From Siccirubricoccus deserti (lineage in GTDB: Bacteria; Pseudomonadota; Alphaproteobacteria; Acetobacterales; Acetobacteraceae), in NCBI RefSeq assembly GCF_014283215.1, contig NZ_JACOMF010000017.1, positions 51,288-115,287 of the forward strand: a stretch of 64,000 nucleotides of DNA, written 5' to 3'. The position numbers and the translations under genes were made by a program. Below, in pieces: positions 62,848-64,000 of this stretch. Position 1 is the first letter of the stretch, and each line of letters opens with the position of its first letter. The notes under the pieces are model-generated. The model saw only the letters and a list, made by a program, of their open reading frames with translations. It did not search any database and had not been told where the DNA came from.

Positions 62848-63846
62848 ATGTCCGATACCATCCCCATCCTCGACCTCGGCCCCCTGCTGTCCGGCGAACC
62901 AGGTGCGTTGGACCGGCTTGGCGGCGAGTTGCGGCGCGCCTTCACCGAGGTCGGCTTCTACTTCGTGCGCAACCACGGCGTTCCGCCAGGGCTGGTGGAT
63001 GCCGCCTTCGCCGCCGCGGCACGCTTCCATGCGCAGCCGCTCGAGGCGAAGCTGGCGATGCCCTTCGACCAGAACAACCAGGGCTATCTGCCGATGCGCG
63101 GCAATACCTCGCGCATGAATGCGGTGGAGGGCGTCAAGAAGCCCAACGCCAATGAGGCGGTGTTCTTCAAGCGCGAGCTGCCGCCCGACCATCCGGACGT
63201 GCTGGCCGGCCGCCGCTTCCGTGGGGTGAACCAATGGCCGGCGGCGCTGCCCGGCTTCCGCGAGACGGCGCTCGAGTACAGCGCGGCGATGGAGACGCTG
63301 GGCCGCCGGCTGGTGCCGATCTACGCCGCCGCCCTCAACCTGCCGCACGACTGGTTCGACGACAAGTTCCGCGAGCCGATGTTCACCCTGCGGATGACCC
63401 ATTACCCGCAGCAGGAGCCGACCGCGGCCGAGGATGAATGGGGCCTGGCGCCGCATGCCGATACATCCTTCATGACCATCCTGGCGCAGAACAAGGTGCC
63501 CGGCCTGTCGCTGCGGCTGCCCGACGGTCGCTGGATCGACGCGCCGGCGCTGGAGGGCTGCTTCCTGGTGAATGGCGGGATGATGCTGCGGCGCTGGACC
63601 AACAACCTGTTCCTGGCGACGCCGCACCGCGTCACCAACCGCTCCGGCCAGGAGCGCTACGCCATCCCCTTCTTCATGGATTGCAGCTACGACGCGGTGA
63701 TGGCGCCGATCCCGACCTGCGTCACCCCAGAGAAGCCGGCGCGCCACAAGCCCTTCACCTATCTCGAGTTCATGAGCGAATACTCGGGCGCCAATTATGG
63801 CGAGCGCGGGCGTTCGGCGGCCGGCGTGGAATTGCAGGGGGCCTAG
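62848..63846 (+). CDS. Isopenicillin N synthase-family 2OG-Fe(II) oxygenase
   Basis: 332 aa. The N-terminal DIOX_N part begins IPILDLGPLLSGEPGALDRL and includes GFYFVRNHGVP. The Fe(II) facial triad appears in WGLAPHADTSFMTIL (His and Asp) with the distal His in LATPHRVTNRS, followed by RYAIPFFMDCS for 2-oxoglutarate binding. GGAG precedes the ATG. The substrate is unknown; the position beside an importer-hydantoinase operon may be coincidental. Confidence 0.9.
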   Translation: MSDTIPILDLGPLLSGEPGALDRLGGELRRAFTEVGFYFVRNHGVPPGLVDAAFAAAARFHAQPLEAKLAMPFDQNNQGYLPMRGNTSRMNAVEGVKKPNANEAVFFKRELPPDHPDVLAGRRFRGVNQWPAALPGFRETALEYSAAMETLGRRLVPIYAAALNLPHDWFDDKFREPMFTLRMTHYPQQEPTAAEDEWGLAPHADTSFMTILAQNKVPGLSLRLPDGRWIDAPALEGCFLVNGGMMLRRWTNNLFLATPHRVTNRSGQERYAIPFFMDCSYDAVMAPIPTCVTPEKPARHKPFTYLEFMSEYSGANYGERGRSAAGVELQGA

Positions 63847-63859
63847 GCTCAGGACTCGA

Positions 63860-64000
63860 TCACGCCCACCACGGGATGATGGCGGCGATAGCGATGCCGG
63901 CCTGGAAGTTGCGGGCGAGCTTGTCGTATCGGGTGGCGACGCGGCGCCAGTCCTTGAGGTGGGAGAAGGCACGCTCGATGGTGTTGCGGAGCTTGTAGCA
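63860..64000 (-). mobile_element. IS5-family transposase, C-terminal end (runs off window)
   Basis: Minus-strand frame open at the window end, reading CYKLRNTIERAFSHLKDWRR, then VATRYDKLARNFQAG and ending AIIPWWA, then stop at 63860. This is the C-terminal DDE region of an IS5-family transposase, with the catalytic Glu in NTIERAF. The element ends just past the oxygenase stop, so its inverted repeat lies near 63847-63860. It looks intact in what is visible. Confidence 0.85.

Overview
The window is a high-GC (roughly 70 percent by eye), gene-dense stretch of bacterial chromosome. It carries one complete Tad/Flp pilus locus, class I PHA synthase, AlaC-type aminotransferase followed by homoserine dehydrogenase, class II fructose-bisphosphatase followed by RecJ, several CaiB/BaiF CoA-transferases, amidases, two family-5 solute-binding proteins and an AbrB-type permease. 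This content, a dispersed CGTCAT/GGCTTGA palindromic repeat and EcfG-like promoter motifs point to an alphaproteobacterium, most likely an Acetobacteraceae (Roseomonas-like) soil or water heterotroph. The placement is inference from gene content, not a database result. No rRNA, tRNA or CRISPR array was seen.

Layout. 1-4.2 kb: a tightly coupled cassette of APH-fold kinase, enolase-like protein, D-2-hydroxyacid dehydrogenase and SMP-30 lactonase, probably sugar-acid catabolism. 4.3-6.8 kb: a membrane GGDEF-EAL protein on the minus strand. 7.2-18.8 kb: the Tad pilus locus (TadG-like, TadE-like, an inverted second TadE, Flp pilin, CpaA, CpaB, CpaC, a very short CpaD, CpaE/TadZ, CpaF, TadB, TadC, TadD). 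19.0-22.5 kb: an OsmC, two-flavoprotein and MaoC operon. 22.6-29.7 kb: acyl-CoA and amino-acid functions, including a minus-strand operon of class III aminotransferase, a Cys-containing GrdB/PrdB-like protein and a CaiB transferase.

29.8-38.4 kb: a divergent PEP carboxylase whose stop codon lies in a transposase remnant, then two amidases with an AtzG-like small subunit, an AbrB permease and a peptide-type binding protein. 38.5-42.1 kb: ATP-dependent DNA ligase and the ligase-associated exonuclease, separated by a divergently oriented glycosyltransferase-like gene. 42.1-43.9 kb: an accessory, gene-poor stretch with a tiny membrane ORF, a zinc-ribbon ORF broken by one in-frame TGA, and a decayed IS5-family transposase. 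44.0-47.7 kb: a PAS-HisKA_2 kinase behind an EcfG-like promoter, phaC, and a Pro-rich lipoprotein. 47.7-53.2 kb: alaC-hom and glpX-recJ. 53.3-62.5 kb: a minus-strand operon of peptide-type ABC importer plus HyuA/HyuB hydantoinase-oxoprolinase. 62.8-64 kb: a 2OG-Fe(II) oxygenase, then an IS5-family transposase running off the window.

How the parts fit. The Tad genes would build a surface pilus, and the adjacent c-di-GMP enzyme is a plausible regulator of attachment. Several catabolic modules pair an uptake component with hydrolases (ABC importer with hydantoinase; binding protein and amidases). The least ordinary items are the enolase-like cassette with a substituted catalytic His, the Cys-form GrdB-like operon, the divergent PEPC, the TadZ that lacks both P-loop lysines, the near-minimal CpaD, and the broken zinc-ribbon ORF beside two EcfG-like promoter motifs.
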